Source of the DNA: Thermotogaceae bacterium | GTDB taxonomy: Bacteria; Thermotogota; Thermotogae; B21-G9; HyVt-16 | DNA length: 39,086 bases | Assembly (NCBI GenBank): GCA_011043375.1 | Contig: DQYP01000172.1 | Location: 1 to 39,086, forward strand | Reading direction: 5' to 3' | Part shown: positions 31,448 through 38,017 of the stretch, one piece after another | How the letters are laid out: each line of letters begins with the position of its first letter | How positions within the stretch are numbered: position 1 is the first letter of the stretch | Made by a program: the position numbers and the translations under genes | Notes under the pieces: generated by a model | What the model was told of the DNA's origin: nothing | Database searches by the model: none | What the model saw: the letters and a program-made list of their open reading frames with translations, nothing else

Positions 31448-32008
31448 TTCAAACAGCTTATCCAGCTCTTCTTTTAGCTCAGGTGGAAGTTGAACACAGC
31501 GAAAACTATCCGTTTGAAGTTCTTTGCCATCAAAATAAGCCTCTATAAACTGTTGCGTGGGATCATATTCTTGGGCCTTAGATTGGTCTATAAGAACTTT
31601 GCCATGGTATTTGTCTTTTAGCAACGCTTCTATGGTGGGTTTCATTTCGTAAGCAAAGTAATGAGTTTTGATTTTGATAACTTTCAGACCTTTATAGTCT
31701 TTAATATCGACGAATTCTGGATAATATTTCTGCTCAAATTCCAGTCTAGGTTGCAAACCCAATTTGCTAAATATTTTTGCAATTTCGCTTATTTTAAGGT
31801 CGTATTCGCCTTCTTCAATTGCTTGGTAGGTTTTCAAATCAATTTCAAGATATTTTGCCATATCTTCTTGCGTGAGATCATATCTTTTTCTATAAGCCAT
31901 CAATTGCCCGCCTATTTGTGCTTTAAGAGAGATGAGGTATTCGTATTCTAAAGACAATTTTGCTCCAAGATCACGCATAAGTTCGAAGACGTTTGAATAA
32001 ACCTTCAT
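31433..32008 (-). CDS. XRE-family helix-turn-helix regulator
   Basis: The product has 191 residues starting MKVYSNVFELMRDLGAKLSL. ATG 32008 follows AATAGGGGTGAAATT. An HTH_3 domain covers about 33-83 (LMAYRKRYDLTQEDMAKYLE, IDLKTYQAIEEGEYDLKISE), with the 'LTQEDMAKYL' recognition fold. A C-terminal 100 residues of mixed alpha/beta (YYPEFVDIKDYKGLKVIKIK) could bind a ligand or another protein. It is encoded directly before the methyltransferase, whose expression it might control. The TGGTAGAATT repeats overlap its 3' end. Confidence 0.8.
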   Translation of the reverse strand: MKVYSNVFELMRDLGAKLSLEYEYLISLKAQIGGQLMAYRKRYDLTQEDMAKYLEIDLKTYQAIEEGEYDLKISEIAKIFSKLGLQPRLEFEQKYYPEFVDIKDYKGLKVIKIKTHYFAYEMKPTIEALLKDKYHGKVLIDQSKAQEYDPTQQFIEAYFDGKELQTDSFRCVQLPPELKEELDKLFENSTK

Positions 32009-32018
32009 AATTTCACCC

Positions 32019-32303
32019 CTATTCTATCCAACCGTCATAAATCCAAATTTCCCCTTCTGGTGTGATTATGATTGGGTTATCCACCTCTCTGATCAGTTCT
32101 AACAAATCCTCTAACGTGTTTATTGTAATGAAATATTTGTTTTTCTCGAAGGGGTAATATGGTTTTCGAGAGGCTTTCTTTTCGATTTGAAACTTTTTAA
32201 GTTTCTCAAAATAAATCTCTTCCATTGCATTTTCTGCTTCAGGGAACGTGAAACCAGGCCCAGGAGCGTGTTTATCGTGTGCTGATAATATTTGGAACTT
32301 CAT
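32019..32303 (-). CDS. hypothetical protein
   Basis: The product has 94 residues starting MKFQILSAHDKHAPGPGFTF. The start ATG 32303 overlaps the upstream stop and follows GGAAGAAAA; coupling is likely. An His/Pro/Gly-rich N-terminus is followed by helices (EENAMEEIYFEKL region) and a terminal IIITPEGEIWIYDGW strand pair. Located between the XRE regulator and another small gene. Not recognised. Confidence 0.5.
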   Translation of the reverse strand: MKFQILSAHDKHAPGPGFTFPEAENAMEEIYFEKLKKFQIEKKASRKPYYPFEKNKYFITINTLEDLLELIREVDNPIIITPEGEIWIYDGWIE

Positions 32304-32614
32304 TTTTCTTCCTCCCTTCTTTCAAGAATCTCATTAAATAATTCCCTTGCTGAAACCTTGTTTTCTGCCCATTTACCAGCCATTTCCCAATAGTATGGCC
32401 CCAGTAAATAAACTGTTTCCGTATCTGTTATTACCATACCGAAATCTTTCGCTATATAGTATCCATGGCACTCATAAACTTCACCCTTAAGCTGCACAGG
32501 CTTATCGGCTTTATACATTAGGCAAACTTTTATTCTGTCTGGTAATTCGTCAAAGAATCTTGATACTACTTCAGGTATCTCAAGCACATCAACCCACTTC
32601 TCACCTATTTTCAT
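32300..32614 (-). CDS. hypothetical protein
   Basis: The product has 104 residues. ATG 32614 is chosen because AGGGAGGGGTAAAGAAA precedes it; the in-frame ATG 32644 overlaps the upstream gene. It reads MKIGEKWVDVLEIPEVVSRF, then a beta-rich centre (VQLKGEVYECHGYYIAKDFG, VITDTETVYLLGPYYWEMAG) and an acidic helical end. Not recognised. Confidence 0.5.
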   Translation of the reverse strand: MKIGEKWVDVLEIPEVVSRFFDELPDRIKVCLMYKADKPVQLKGEVYECHGYYIAKDFGMVITDTETVYLLGPYYWEMAGKWAENKVSARELFNEILERREEEK

Positions 32615-32630
32615 TTTCTTTACCCCTCCC

Positions 32631-33173
32631 TTATTCTGTCTCATCTATACTTTTTAAAAGCTGTTCTGCGGCTTTTGTGTACGGTTTGTAATACCGTAAC
32701 GCTTTAGCAAGCTCGTTCACATCGACTATGATATATGAACCAGAATCTTTGTCATAGCAAACTCTTACATAGAAAGTCTTTGGCCAGAATGGGTATTTAA
32801 CTTTTTGACGACTTGTTATACCATTCACTTCTCCTGTAAAAGCAGTTCCAGATTCATCAACCCAAACTATGGCGTTGTTATAATAAACCGTATCTCCATC
32901 TTTAAAGAGAGCTGAACAGCGTCTGCTTTGATATTTGTTTTCGCCAATTTTCTCCCATTCTTCTTCACCTTGATAAATAGGGGCCAGAGGCATCTTCAAG
33001 AGGCGATTTTCAACCAACTTGGCTATTTTTGGTGCAAACCAGTGCGCAGTGAAACCAGAATGAAGCTGTTTATCAAAAATTGCTTTCATTCTTTCAATAA
33101 CTCCGATAAAGTCTTCATACACTTTCCACTCGTCTTCAGAAACATGCTTTTTAAGATATTCCCATTCCGTCAC
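32631..33173 (-). CDS. hypothetical protein
   Basis: The product has 180 residues. GTG 33173 (MTEWEYLKKHVSEDEW) is chosen as start because GGGAGG lies 8 bases upstream; GTG 33182 overlaps the binding site. Helical N-terminal half (KVYEDFIGVIERMKAIFDKQ), then beta-rich middle (DTVYYNNAIVWVDESGTAFT) and helical end (DVNELAKALRYYKPYTKAAE). No signal peptide; not recognised. Confidence 0.5.
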   Translation of the reverse strand: MTEWEYLKKHVSEDEWKVYEDFIGVIERMKAIFDKQLHSGFTAHWFAPKIAKLVENRLLKMPLAPIYQGEEEWEKIGENKYQSRRCSALFKDGDTVYYNNAIVWVDESGTAFTGEVNGITSRQKVKYPFWPKTFYVRVCYDKDSGSYIIVDVNELAKALRYYKPYTKAAEQLLKSIDETE

Positions 33174-33188
33174 ACCCAACACCTCCCA

Positions 33189-33269
33189 TTATTCTGATTC
33201 CTCAAAAAGCTTTGAAATTTCAGCGCGTTTTCGTTCTTCTCGATCTTTTAACTGTTTTGCGAATTTCAA
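33189..33269 (-). CDS. 26-residue small basic protein, TTG start
   Basis: TTG 33269 overlaps the TGA of the upstream 72-residue gene and directly follows a GGGGGGG run. The frame reads MKFAKQLKDREERKRAEISK and ends FEESE at TAA 33189. It fills the gap between two genes exactly. A highly charged single helix; translation is plausible through coupling, but there is little independent support. Confidence 0.35.
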   Translation of the reverse strand: MKFAKQLKDREERKRAEISKLFEESE

Positions 33270-33484
33270 CCCCCCCAATAATCTTCGCTTTTGTGTTCTA
33301 CCATTGCTTCTATTATATAAAAAGGTGTGATGTGTTTTTCTTTATATAAACGTTTACAAGCCTGATAAAATTTCTCATCTTTTAAAAGTTTTTCTGCAAG
33401 CGAATTAGCTAAAGCATACTTCCATTCAACATCAAAAAACATATCTTCTATTTCATCTGCATTTAAGTAATGAAACACAGCCAT
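33266..33484 (-). CDS. hypothetical small protein
   Basis: The product has 72 residues starting MAVFHYLNADEIEDMFFDVE. ATG 33484 follows AAGGAGGTGTTGGA. All-helical, Lys-rich middle (NSLAEKLLKDEKFYQACKRL). The start lies 21 bases downstream of the tRNA 3' end, so tRNA and gene probably share a transcript. Not recognised. Confidence 0.5.
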   Translation of the reverse strand: MAVFHYLNADEIEDMFFDVEWKYALANSLAEKLLKDEKFYQACKRLYKEKHITPFYIIEAMVEHKSEDYWGG

Positions 33485-33504
33485 TCCAACACCTCCTTAT
33501 ATTC

Positions 33505-33584
33505 TGGCAGGGGCGGTGGGATTCGAACCCACGTTAGCCTTCGGGGTAGAAACCCGATGCTCGATCCAGCTGAGCTACGCCCCT
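33505..33584 (-). tRNA. tRNA-Arg (anticodon UCU)
   Basis: On the - strand: acceptor AGGGGCG pairs with CGCCCCT, D stem GCTC/GAGC with loop AGCTGGATC, anticodon stem TCGGG/CCCGA with loop TTTCTAC (anticodon TCT, reads AGA), T arm GTGGG-TTCGAAT-CCCAC, discriminator G and an encoded CCA (33507-33505). The variable loop, AGGCTAAC, has 8 bases, longer than the usual 4-5. AGA is the dominant arginine codon in most genes here, which fits a phage-borne supplement. The 5' end overlaps the upstream coding sequence by 10 bases. Confidence 0.93.
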
Positions 33585-34027
33585 GCGTTCTGTTGATTAA
33601 TTTTGTTGGAATTTTTAAATACTTTTACGAAACAATCCAGCATCTTGCGAGCCACATATCCATAATCCAATCTATCGATTTGTAAGAGCTCTTTTTCTAC
33701 CCAAATCTGCACATAAATAGTGAGCCAATCATCTTCTTCCGTCTCTACGCCGTTGTATCTAATCATAGCAGGATTGATGTTATAATTCTCTTTTAAAAAC
33801 AGTAAAGCTTTTCCTGCTATCCAGTCGACGCTTGTATCCTCACCCCAAGGAAAAGCCTCCAACACTTTATCAAACTCTGTCTCGCTGATATAGTCGAACA
33901 ATTCTTCGCTCCCGAAGTAATCCACTTGTACAGTGAAAAGATATGCATCAGCCGCATCTGAAAAGCCCACTTGTATTCTTAAATCTAGTTCTGGTATAGT
34001 GTCCACGAAAGTGTGAAGCACACTCAT
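33575..34027 (-). CDS. hypothetical protein ending inside the tRNA gene
   Basis: The product has 150 residues starting MSVLHTFVDTIPELDLRIQV. ATG 34027 follows AGAGGAGTGAGACCG; the longer frame overlaps two micro-genes. Beta-rich first half (DAADAYLFTVQVDYFGSEEL), acidic centre (NGVETEEDDWLTIYVQIWVE) and helical end. Its stop TAG is the T8-A9-G10 of the downstream tRNA, so messenger and tRNA 5' end share ten bases and RNase P cutting would remove the stop codon. Not recognised. Confidence 0.5.
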   Translation of the reverse strand: MSVLHTFVDTIPELDLRIQVGFSDAADAYLFTVQVDYFGSEELFDYISETEFDKVLEAFPWGEDTSVDWIAGKALLFLKENYNINPAMIRYNGVETEEDDWLTIYVQIWVEKELLQIDRLDYGYVARKMLDCFVKVFKNSNKINQQNAGA

Positions 34028-34032
34028 CGGTC

Positions 34033-34089
34033 TCACTCCTCTTCTTGAACCAAAACCTCGCCTTTCACCTTTCTTTTCAGAGTTATCAT
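34033..34089 (-). CDS. 18-residue micro-ORF
   Basis: ATG 34089 overlaps the TGA of the 13-residue frame (ATGA), with GGGGAGGGGAGAAAG before it. It reads MITLKRKVKGEVLVQEEE and ends within the ribosome site of the gene at 34027. Its overlap with both neighbours suggests a coupling leader. Confidence 0.4.
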   Translation of the reverse strand: MITLKRKVKGEVLVQEEE

Positions 34090-34127
34090 CTTTCTCCCCT
34101 CCCCTTTTTCCATTTGTTTTCACTCAT
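34086..34127 (-). CDS. 13-residue leader micro-ORF
   Basis: ATG 34127 follows GGGAGGTGAACAG, one of the strongest ribosome sites in the region, and the frame encodes MSENKWKKGRGER before TGA. It is the first translatable frame after the GC-rich RNA. It may be a leader peptide sensing translation or simply pass ribosomes to the next frames. Confidence 0.4.
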   Translation of the reverse strand: MSENKWKKGRGER

Positions 34128-34163
34128 CTGTTCACCTCCCAATCTTGGCCAAGTATTTTCTAA

Positions 34164-34296
34164 AAGGTTGGAGGCTTTGGCGGGCGCTGAGGCCCACCGA
34201 CGGTCATTTTCGCCCCCTCGCACTCAGGCGACGGGTTGCCTCCACCCATTCCCTCTCCCACCCCCGCCTTCACGGTCGGGGGGGAACCACAACCTT
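34164..34296 (-). ncRNA. GC-rich structured leader RNA of unknown class
   Basis: In an AT-rich genome this 133-base stretch is strikingly GC-rich and lies directly behind a strong promoter. The ends pair: AAGGTTG (34296-34290) with CAACCTT (34170-34164), 7 bp. Inside, GGCGGG pairs with CCCGCC, and smaller hairpins GGGT-GGAGGCA-ACCC, CGCC/GGCG and GGGC-CTCAGC-GCCC can form. GACCGT occurs twice. No convincing start codon or protein is present. It precedes two micro-ORFs, a protein gene and tRNA-Arg. It could be a riboswitch-like leader, a ribozyme or a trans-acting RNA. No known class was recognised. Confidence 0.6.
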
Positions 34297-34304
34297 CACT
34301 ATTA

Positions 34305-34333
34305 TATATACCACACTTTTCAAGGTTTGTCAA
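34305..34333 (-). promoter_or_regulatory. strong sigma-A-type promoter
   Basis: On the - strand TTGACA (34333-34328), 17 bases ending GTGTGG, TATATA (34310-34305) followed by AT. It lies at the 3' end of the upstream gene. The expected start near 34297 coincides with the outer stem of the GC-rich RNA. Confidence 0.85.
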
Positions 34334-34646
34334 GAGGGTATTTTGAATTTTTGTTAAAACGTGTTCCTATGCCAACCAAGCGAATATGTACAGGATCAAA
34401 AACAGTCTTTACCCACCATGCTGCAAAGTTCTCTATAATCTCCCCAATCCAATGCATAAACAAAGCAAAAACTATTATCAAGAAACTAAGAGCATAAAAT
34501 GGCCACATCAAACTCTTCAGCACCATATAAACCCAATATCCGAGTTCTTTCCAGTACAACTTAGTGACTTCCCAACTAAACCATACAAATCCTATAAAAG
34601 CTCCAACAACGCCTCCAAGATAAATACTCAAAATGATTCCCCACAT
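34320..34646 (-). CDS. membrane protein
   Basis: The product has 108 residues starting MWGIILSIYLGGVVGAFIGF. Two or three hydrophobic segments (4-25, about 40-68: YMVLKSLMWPFYALSFLIIV) and a C-terminal soluble tail. ATG 34646 follows TGGGAGT. The 3' end contains the -35 of the next promoter. Not recognised; a small phage membrane protein of possible lysis or exclusion function. Confidence 0.5.
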   Translation of the reverse strand: MWGIILSIYLGGVVGAFIGFVWFSWEVTKLYWKELGYWVYMVLKSLMWPFYALSFLIIVFALFMHWIGEIIENFAAWWVKTVFDPVHIRLVGIGTRFNKNSKYPLDKP

Positions 34647-34655
34647 ACTCCCACC

Positions 34656-35042
34656 TCAGAGCCATAGTTCCCCGAGATGTTTTCCAATTAGATGAAATGC
34701 TTCTAGTGCCATCTCACTATACATAGGACTTTTGCGTCGCGTGTGATCCCAGATAGATTCGTAATATCTCAAAAGCAAAGAATGAGCTCTGCGCAAATCT
34801 CTATATACTTCACATTGATGACGCGCAACTTCTTCGAAGTAATCCTCACAGTTCTCTCCTTCCGCGCCCTCTATAATTTCAGATTCTTTAAAGAACAATT
34901 CAAGAGCATTGATGAGAACAATCACCAAGAAGTGATCAAGATCGTAAACGTCAGTCGGGCTAACACCGTATTCTAGCCTATATTTGCGATCTTCTTCGTC
35001 CAGAGGCCAGTCAACATCAGGCAAGGCAAACTTAATCATCAT
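34656..35042 (-). CDS. hypothetical acidic helical protein
   Basis: The product has 128 residues starting MMIKFALPDVDWPLDEEDRK. ATG 35042 overlaps the upstream stop and follows GAGGTGAA. Helical and acidic (ELFFKESEIIEGAEGENCED), with two Cys and three His residues in DYFEEVARHQCEVYRDLRRA and later helices. No motif recognised. Confidence 0.5.
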   Translation of the reverse strand: MMIKFALPDVDWPLDEEDRKYRLEYGVSPTDVYDLDHFLVIVLINALELFFKESEIIEGAEGENCEDYFEEVARHQCEVYRDLRRAHSLLLRYYESIWDHTRRKSPMYSEMALEAFHLIGKHLGELWL

Positions 35043-35506
35043 TTCACCTCCTCTAATAACTTATCCCTCAAATTTAAGAGTTCCTCAGAAATGGTTTTAT
35101 ACAAAGCCTCAATATCTTCAGGATTATCAAGCTCTTTCCATTCCATATTGGGTGGGTTGGTTGACACAATATATCTCACAGTCAATTCACCGTGATCTAA
35201 TTGCAAAGAGACGCTGAGGAAGATACAAGTTTTATCTGATAGGCGTCTTGAAAAACGCAACTGAATATCAAGTGTTTTTAATTTTTGGGTGTCAATGAAC
35301 AAAGTTGACACATTCTCATCCAAAACCTTCACCTTTATACCATTTTCCGTCAGGTCTACATCTAATGCGCCATTGAAGGTCACGAAAGTTAAAAGATTGT
35401 CCTCAACCACTGCCAATACTACCTTGTACAACGACATATAAAACCGCTTTGCAATAGATTTTATCTCTTTCAGTAACGGTACAAGATCGTGAAAGGTTTG
35501 TGCCAT
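35039..35506 (-). CDS. hypothetical protein, faintly sliding-clamp-like
   Basis: The product has 155 residues. ATG 35506 follows GGGGTGAGTAAA; the longer frame runs through the neighbouring gene. FHDLVPLLKEIKSIAKRFYM, then VEDNLLTFVTFNGALDVDLT give a helix followed by alternating strands, as in one domain of a DnaN/PCNA-type clamp ('LkEal..v...~~~~L.~~a~d'). A complete bacterial clamp has three such domains, so this would be a single-domain relative at most. The C-terminus is helical (ISEELLNLRDKLLEEVK). The similarity is weak. Confidence 0.4.
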   Translation of the reverse strand: MAQTFHDLVPLLKEIKSIAKRFYMSLYKVVLAVVEDNLLTFVTFNGALDVDLTENGIKVKVLDENVSTLFIDTQKLKTLDIQLRFSRRLSDKTCIFLSVSLQLDHGELTVRYIVSTNPPNMEWKELDNPEDIEALYKTISEELLNLRDKLLEEVK

Positions 35507-35507
35507 T

Positions 35508-35735
35508 TTACTCACCCCATCTATGAGTTTCTTTCCACCTTTGGGCTTTCTCTTTAAGATATTCAATCCAATCCATAAGTTCGTCGTAAGGTACAAACAC
35601 ACAAAGGGCGTAAGCTAGATCTTCTAAATCAAACATCATATTTCCATTGAGACTAAATTCAACCTCTTTTTCTCCGAGCTTCAACACACCTTCCAAATTA
35701 TCAAACATTATAAATGGCCGCTTTTTCATGTCCAT
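35508..35735 (-). CDS. hypothetical small protein
   Basis: The product has about 75 residues (MDMKKRPFIMFDNLEGVLKL). ATG 35735 is 10 bases after AAGGAG; ATG 35729 gives an ATGA overlap with the upstream stop and is also possible. Beta hairpin (GEKEVEFSLNGNMMFDLEDL) then helices (YDELMDWIEYLKEKAQRWKE). Not recognised. Confidence 0.45.
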   Translation of the reverse strand: MDMKKRPFIMFDNLEGVLKLGEKEVEFSLNGNMMFDLEDLAYALCVFVPYDELMDWIEYLKEKAQRWKETHRWGE

Positions 35736-36232
35736 ATCATGCCAACTCCTTGCAACTTGCACTCTTCCCAACCACCATATTCACACCTATAAATGCGCAC
35801 CGTATAATGATCTACGACTTCAATATCATCCTCGGTAATTTTGAAAACTTCCTTGTAAGACTCAGGTATTTGCTTATAAAACCAATAAACATCGCAAATT
35901 TCATCCAACTCGCCGAATAACCTGCTGATAGCCAACCAAGCCTCCAAAGGGATTTTTTCAAGAATTTCTTTTACATCCTTGGCGCTGTAATATCTCAAGT
36001 CTGAAAAAGTCGATAACAACGATAGTTCGTGATTTTCTTGACCATCTGGATAGATATAAGGAAGATCTTCTAAAATTTCCAATTGCTCTATAAATTCACG
36101 CCACGTTCTGTCTGTTCGTTCGATAATTTCTTCTGCAGACATCGATAGATCAAAATGGACAGCAGGTGGAAGACGGACTATTTTTACACGATCGTCATGG
36201 AGTCTAAAAACCACATAATATTCCATACTCAT
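35726..36232 (-). CDS. hypothetical acidic protein
   Basis: The product has 168 residues starting MSMEYYVVFRLHDDRVKIVR. ATG 36232 follows AAGGAGGGAGCACT. Strongly acidic, with helices (MSAEEIIERTDRTWREFIEQ, AKDVKEILEKIPLEAWLAIS) and a C-terminal Cys/Trp region (YRCEYGGWEECKLQGVGMIW). An ArdA-like antirestriction mimic was considered but the characteristic ArdA signature is absent. Function unknown. Confidence 0.5.
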   Translation of the reverse strand: MSMEYYVVFRLHDDRVKIVRLPPAVHFDLSMSAEEIIERTDRTWREFIEQLEILEDLPYIYPDGQENHELSLLSTFSDLRYYSAKDVKEILEKIPLEAWLAISRLFGELDEICDVYWFYKQIPESYKEVFKITEDDIEVVDHYTVRIYRCEYGGWEECKLQGVGMIWT

Positions 36233-36244
36233 AGTGCTCCCTCC

Positions 36245-36601
36245 TTACGAAATAATGGTCGGTTGTGTTCCGCCCTTCAGCCATTCGTAAACCATTTTCA
36301 ATTCGGTATCTGTTGAATTCATTGACATAACATCTATCACGAACGGCATATCTTCCTCATCATGCTTGAGTTCTATAAATCTTTCCCTTTCGTTTTCACG
36401 CCATTCAACATCGACTATTTCGAAATCAGGAATAGAGCTTTGAATGTGTCCGTAAAGAAATACTAGCACATTCACTTCATCATCGCGGGCTATTTGAGAC
36501 AGCGCAGGAAACACTGTAAAATGAAACCCTCCAGGAAGCGAAACTCGAAGCAAAAGCGTTGCAGTAAAAGGATATTCAGAAATCAGATAAGACAATCTCA
36601 T
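36245..36601 (-). CDS. hypothetical protein
   Basis: The product has 118 residues starting MRLSYLISEYPFTATLLLRV. ATG 36601 follows GCGAGGTGGATAACCG, overlapping the upstream stop. Beta-rich (FHFTVFPALSQIARDDEVNV, FEIVDVEWRENERERFIELK) with an MVYEWLKGGTQ end. Not recognised. Confidence 0.5.
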   Translation of the reverse strand: MRLSYLISEYPFTATLLLRVSLPGGFHFTVFPALSQIARDDEVNVLVFLYGHIQSSIPDFEIVDVEWRENERERFIELKHDEEDMPFVIDVMSMNSTDTELKMVYEWLKGGTQPTIIS

Positions 36602-37095
36602 CGGTTATCCACCTCGCACGCACCAAGCAAAACTTTTGATTCATTTTGAATTCCAAAAACACAACTTACTAAAAATTTTTGATTCCACATGCCTACCACC
36701 CATACTATATCAGAATTAAATGTTGTGAAAGCTTTATTTGCCAGTAGTAAAGAGGCAATATAAAGCTTTTGAGCATCTTCTGTAGAATAGCCTGCGTGAT
36801 ATACAAAACGCCCTTTGCCTTGTTTCACCATAAAAAGCGCATAAGCGACTTCATACTCTGATGTTTTGAAAGAAGTCAAAAATCCAGTTATATCAGCTGC
36901 ATAAAGCAAGGCGGGAGTAAAACTATCTTGCCAATTTATAACCACACGTTCCCAGTTGTTCCAAAATGGTGCGCCCAAACTTTCGGCTATAAACGGATCC
37001 ATTATTCTCCCAAAATCGTCGTATCCCATTACAAACAGCCCTGTCCCAAAAACAAAAGAAGTTGCAATCAGCAAACACAAAACAAACTTACTCAT
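36598..37095 (-). CDS. hypothetical secreted or membrane-anchored protein
   Basis: The product has 165 residues. ATG 37095 (MSKFVLCLLIATSFVFGTGL) is chosen because GGGGAGG precedes it by 8 bases. An N-terminal hydrophobic segment (residues 4-23) looks like a signal peptide or anchor; a C-L-L motif near residue 7 is not a good lipobox. The mature part is mixed with many aromatic residues (APFWNNWERVVINWQDSFTP). It directly follows the transglycosylase gene, with which it overlaps, so envelope action is likely. Confidence 0.55.
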   Translation of the reverse strand: MSKFVLCLLIATSFVFGTGLFVMGYDDFGRIMDPFIAESLGAPFWNNWERVVINWQDSFTPALLYAADITGFLTSFKTSEYEVAYALFMVKQGKGRFVYHAGYSTEDAQKLYIASLLLANKAFTTFNSDIVWVVGMWNQKFLVSCVFGIQNESKVLLGACEVDNR

Positions 37096-37603
37096 CAACA
37101 TCGCCTCCCCTCCGCCTTCTTGTTAACCACCTTAGACTGGGATCTTTTTTAAGCTGCTGATAATACCATTCAACATCGGTATAGTGTTTCCATGTTTCGG
37201 TGGGAACGAATTCATCAATTACCGCATTGTCAGGTGGCAATCGCAACCATTTCTTTAAGTTTCCATAACCATAATTCCATGCAATACCGACTGCAATAAT
37301 ATCGGGTTCATATCCCAACCTGCGTATTCTTCGTTTTGTGAGTTTCAAAAATCTCAATCCAACTTCCAAGTTCACCCTCGGATCAAATAGATCATCATAA
37401 ACATAATGCGTACCATAGATCTTGTTTACATCCCTCAAGGCTATCCTCGAAATCTGCATCAACCCTCTTGCTTCTCCAGAATCTTTCAAAGGATCACCGT
37501 CGCTTTCCGCTAAGATTATTGCCATAACATGCGCGGGGTCTTCATCAAACTCTTCACATTTCTTCTTTACCATCTCCCAGAGCTTCTTAAAATCAGGTTT
37601 CAT
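37088..37603 (-). CDS. lytic transglycosylase (SLT family), no signal peptide
   Basis: Cleaves peptidoglycan glycan strands. The 171-residue product has MAIILAESDGDPLKDSGEAR (27-46) with catalytic Glu33, then GLMQIS (47-52), and AVGIAWNYGYGNLKKWL, the 'AYNxGxGxv' motif. It lacks a signal peptide, unlike the enzyme at 16224, and ends in a basic stretch (LRWLTRRRRGGDVDE). ATG 37603 follows TGGAGGTGAAAGG and a strong promoter. Use in DNA entry as a virion protein, or in lysis with a holin, is possible. It is the first gene of its transcription unit. Confidence 0.88.
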   Translation of the reverse strand: MKPDFKKLWEMVKKKCEEFDEDPAHVMAIILAESDGDPLKDSGEARGLMQISRIALRDVNKIYGTHYVYDDLFDPRVNLEVGLRFLKLTKRRIRRLGYEPDIIAVGIAWNYGYGNLKKWLRLPPDNAVIDEFVPTETWKHYTDVEWYYQQLKKDPSLRWLTRRRRGGDVDE

Positions 37604-37622
37604 CCTTTCACCTCCAGTCTAT

Positions 37623-37651
37623 TATATACCACATTTTTCTTGTTTTGTCAA
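37623..37651 (-). promoter_or_regulatory. strong sigma-A-type promoter
   Basis: On the - strand TTGACA (37651-37646), 17 bases ending ATGTGG, TATATAAT (37628-37621). Identical in layout to the 34305-34333 promoter, including the TGTGG before the -10. It drives the SLT gene 20 bases downstream. Confidence 0.85.
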
Positions 37652-37654
37652 AAA

Positions 37655-38017
37655 TTATTTCCAAGATCGCTTTAATTTTTCCAACTCGATCGGTTTACCT
37701 TCAGGTAGTTTGCGAATAAGGGCTCGAATCGTATATTCGGTTATGTTGATGTTTTTAGTGAGCTCTTCAATCACCGCAAAATATTTTGGATAAACATTTT
37801 GAATTTCTACGCTTTCATAACACTTTGCAACATCTTCGGAAAATGGTAAGCCGTCACGTTTAATCCAAGTAACGTTCAAGAGCCTTTGATCGTTTTTCCA
37901 AGTCCATAACAGATCAGCCACAAACGCTTTCAACATATACTCCTCACGTGTTTTTGAAAGACGTTTTACCATTCCTAAAACTCGTTTTGTTTCGTCAAAT
38001 AGTCCTAAAAATCCCAT
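37655..38017 (-). CDS. hypothetical protein coupled to thyX
   Basis: The product has 120 residues starting MGFLGLFDETKRVLGMVKRL. ATG 38017 overlaps the end of thyX by 13 bases and follows GAGGGGATGGTATAA. Basic helical N-terminus, then AFVADLLWTWKNDQRLLNVT and an acidic/basic helical end. Possibly a wHTH-free DNA-metabolism accessory, but not recognised. Confidence 0.5.
   Translation of the reverse strand: MGFLGLFDETKRVLGMVKRLSKTREEYMLKAFVADLLWTWKNDQRLLNVTWIKRDGLPFSEDVAKCYESVEIQNVYPKYFAVIEELTKNINITEYTIRALIRKLPEGKPIELEKLKRSWK

Noticed and set aside
33505..33584. tRNA gene as a phage attachment site
   Set aside because: No integrase gene nearby and no repeated tRNA 3' segment seen elsewhere in the window; the tRNA appears complete and co-transcribed.
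34164..34296. T-box, TPP or SAM riboswitch or RNase P RNA
   Set aside because: A GGGTGG segment superficially recalls the T-box antiterminator, but the TGGNACCGCG bulge is absent; no TPP, SAM or RNase P conserved blocks are visible.
34045..34497. 150-residue + strand frame across the GC-rich RNA
   Set aside because: Pro/Ser/His-rich low-complexity translation, no ribosome site, and it crosses a promoter and structured RNA of the opposite strand.
35726..36232. ArdA-type antirestriction protein
   Set aside because: Acidic and of similar size, but the characteristic ArdA sequence patterns are absent.
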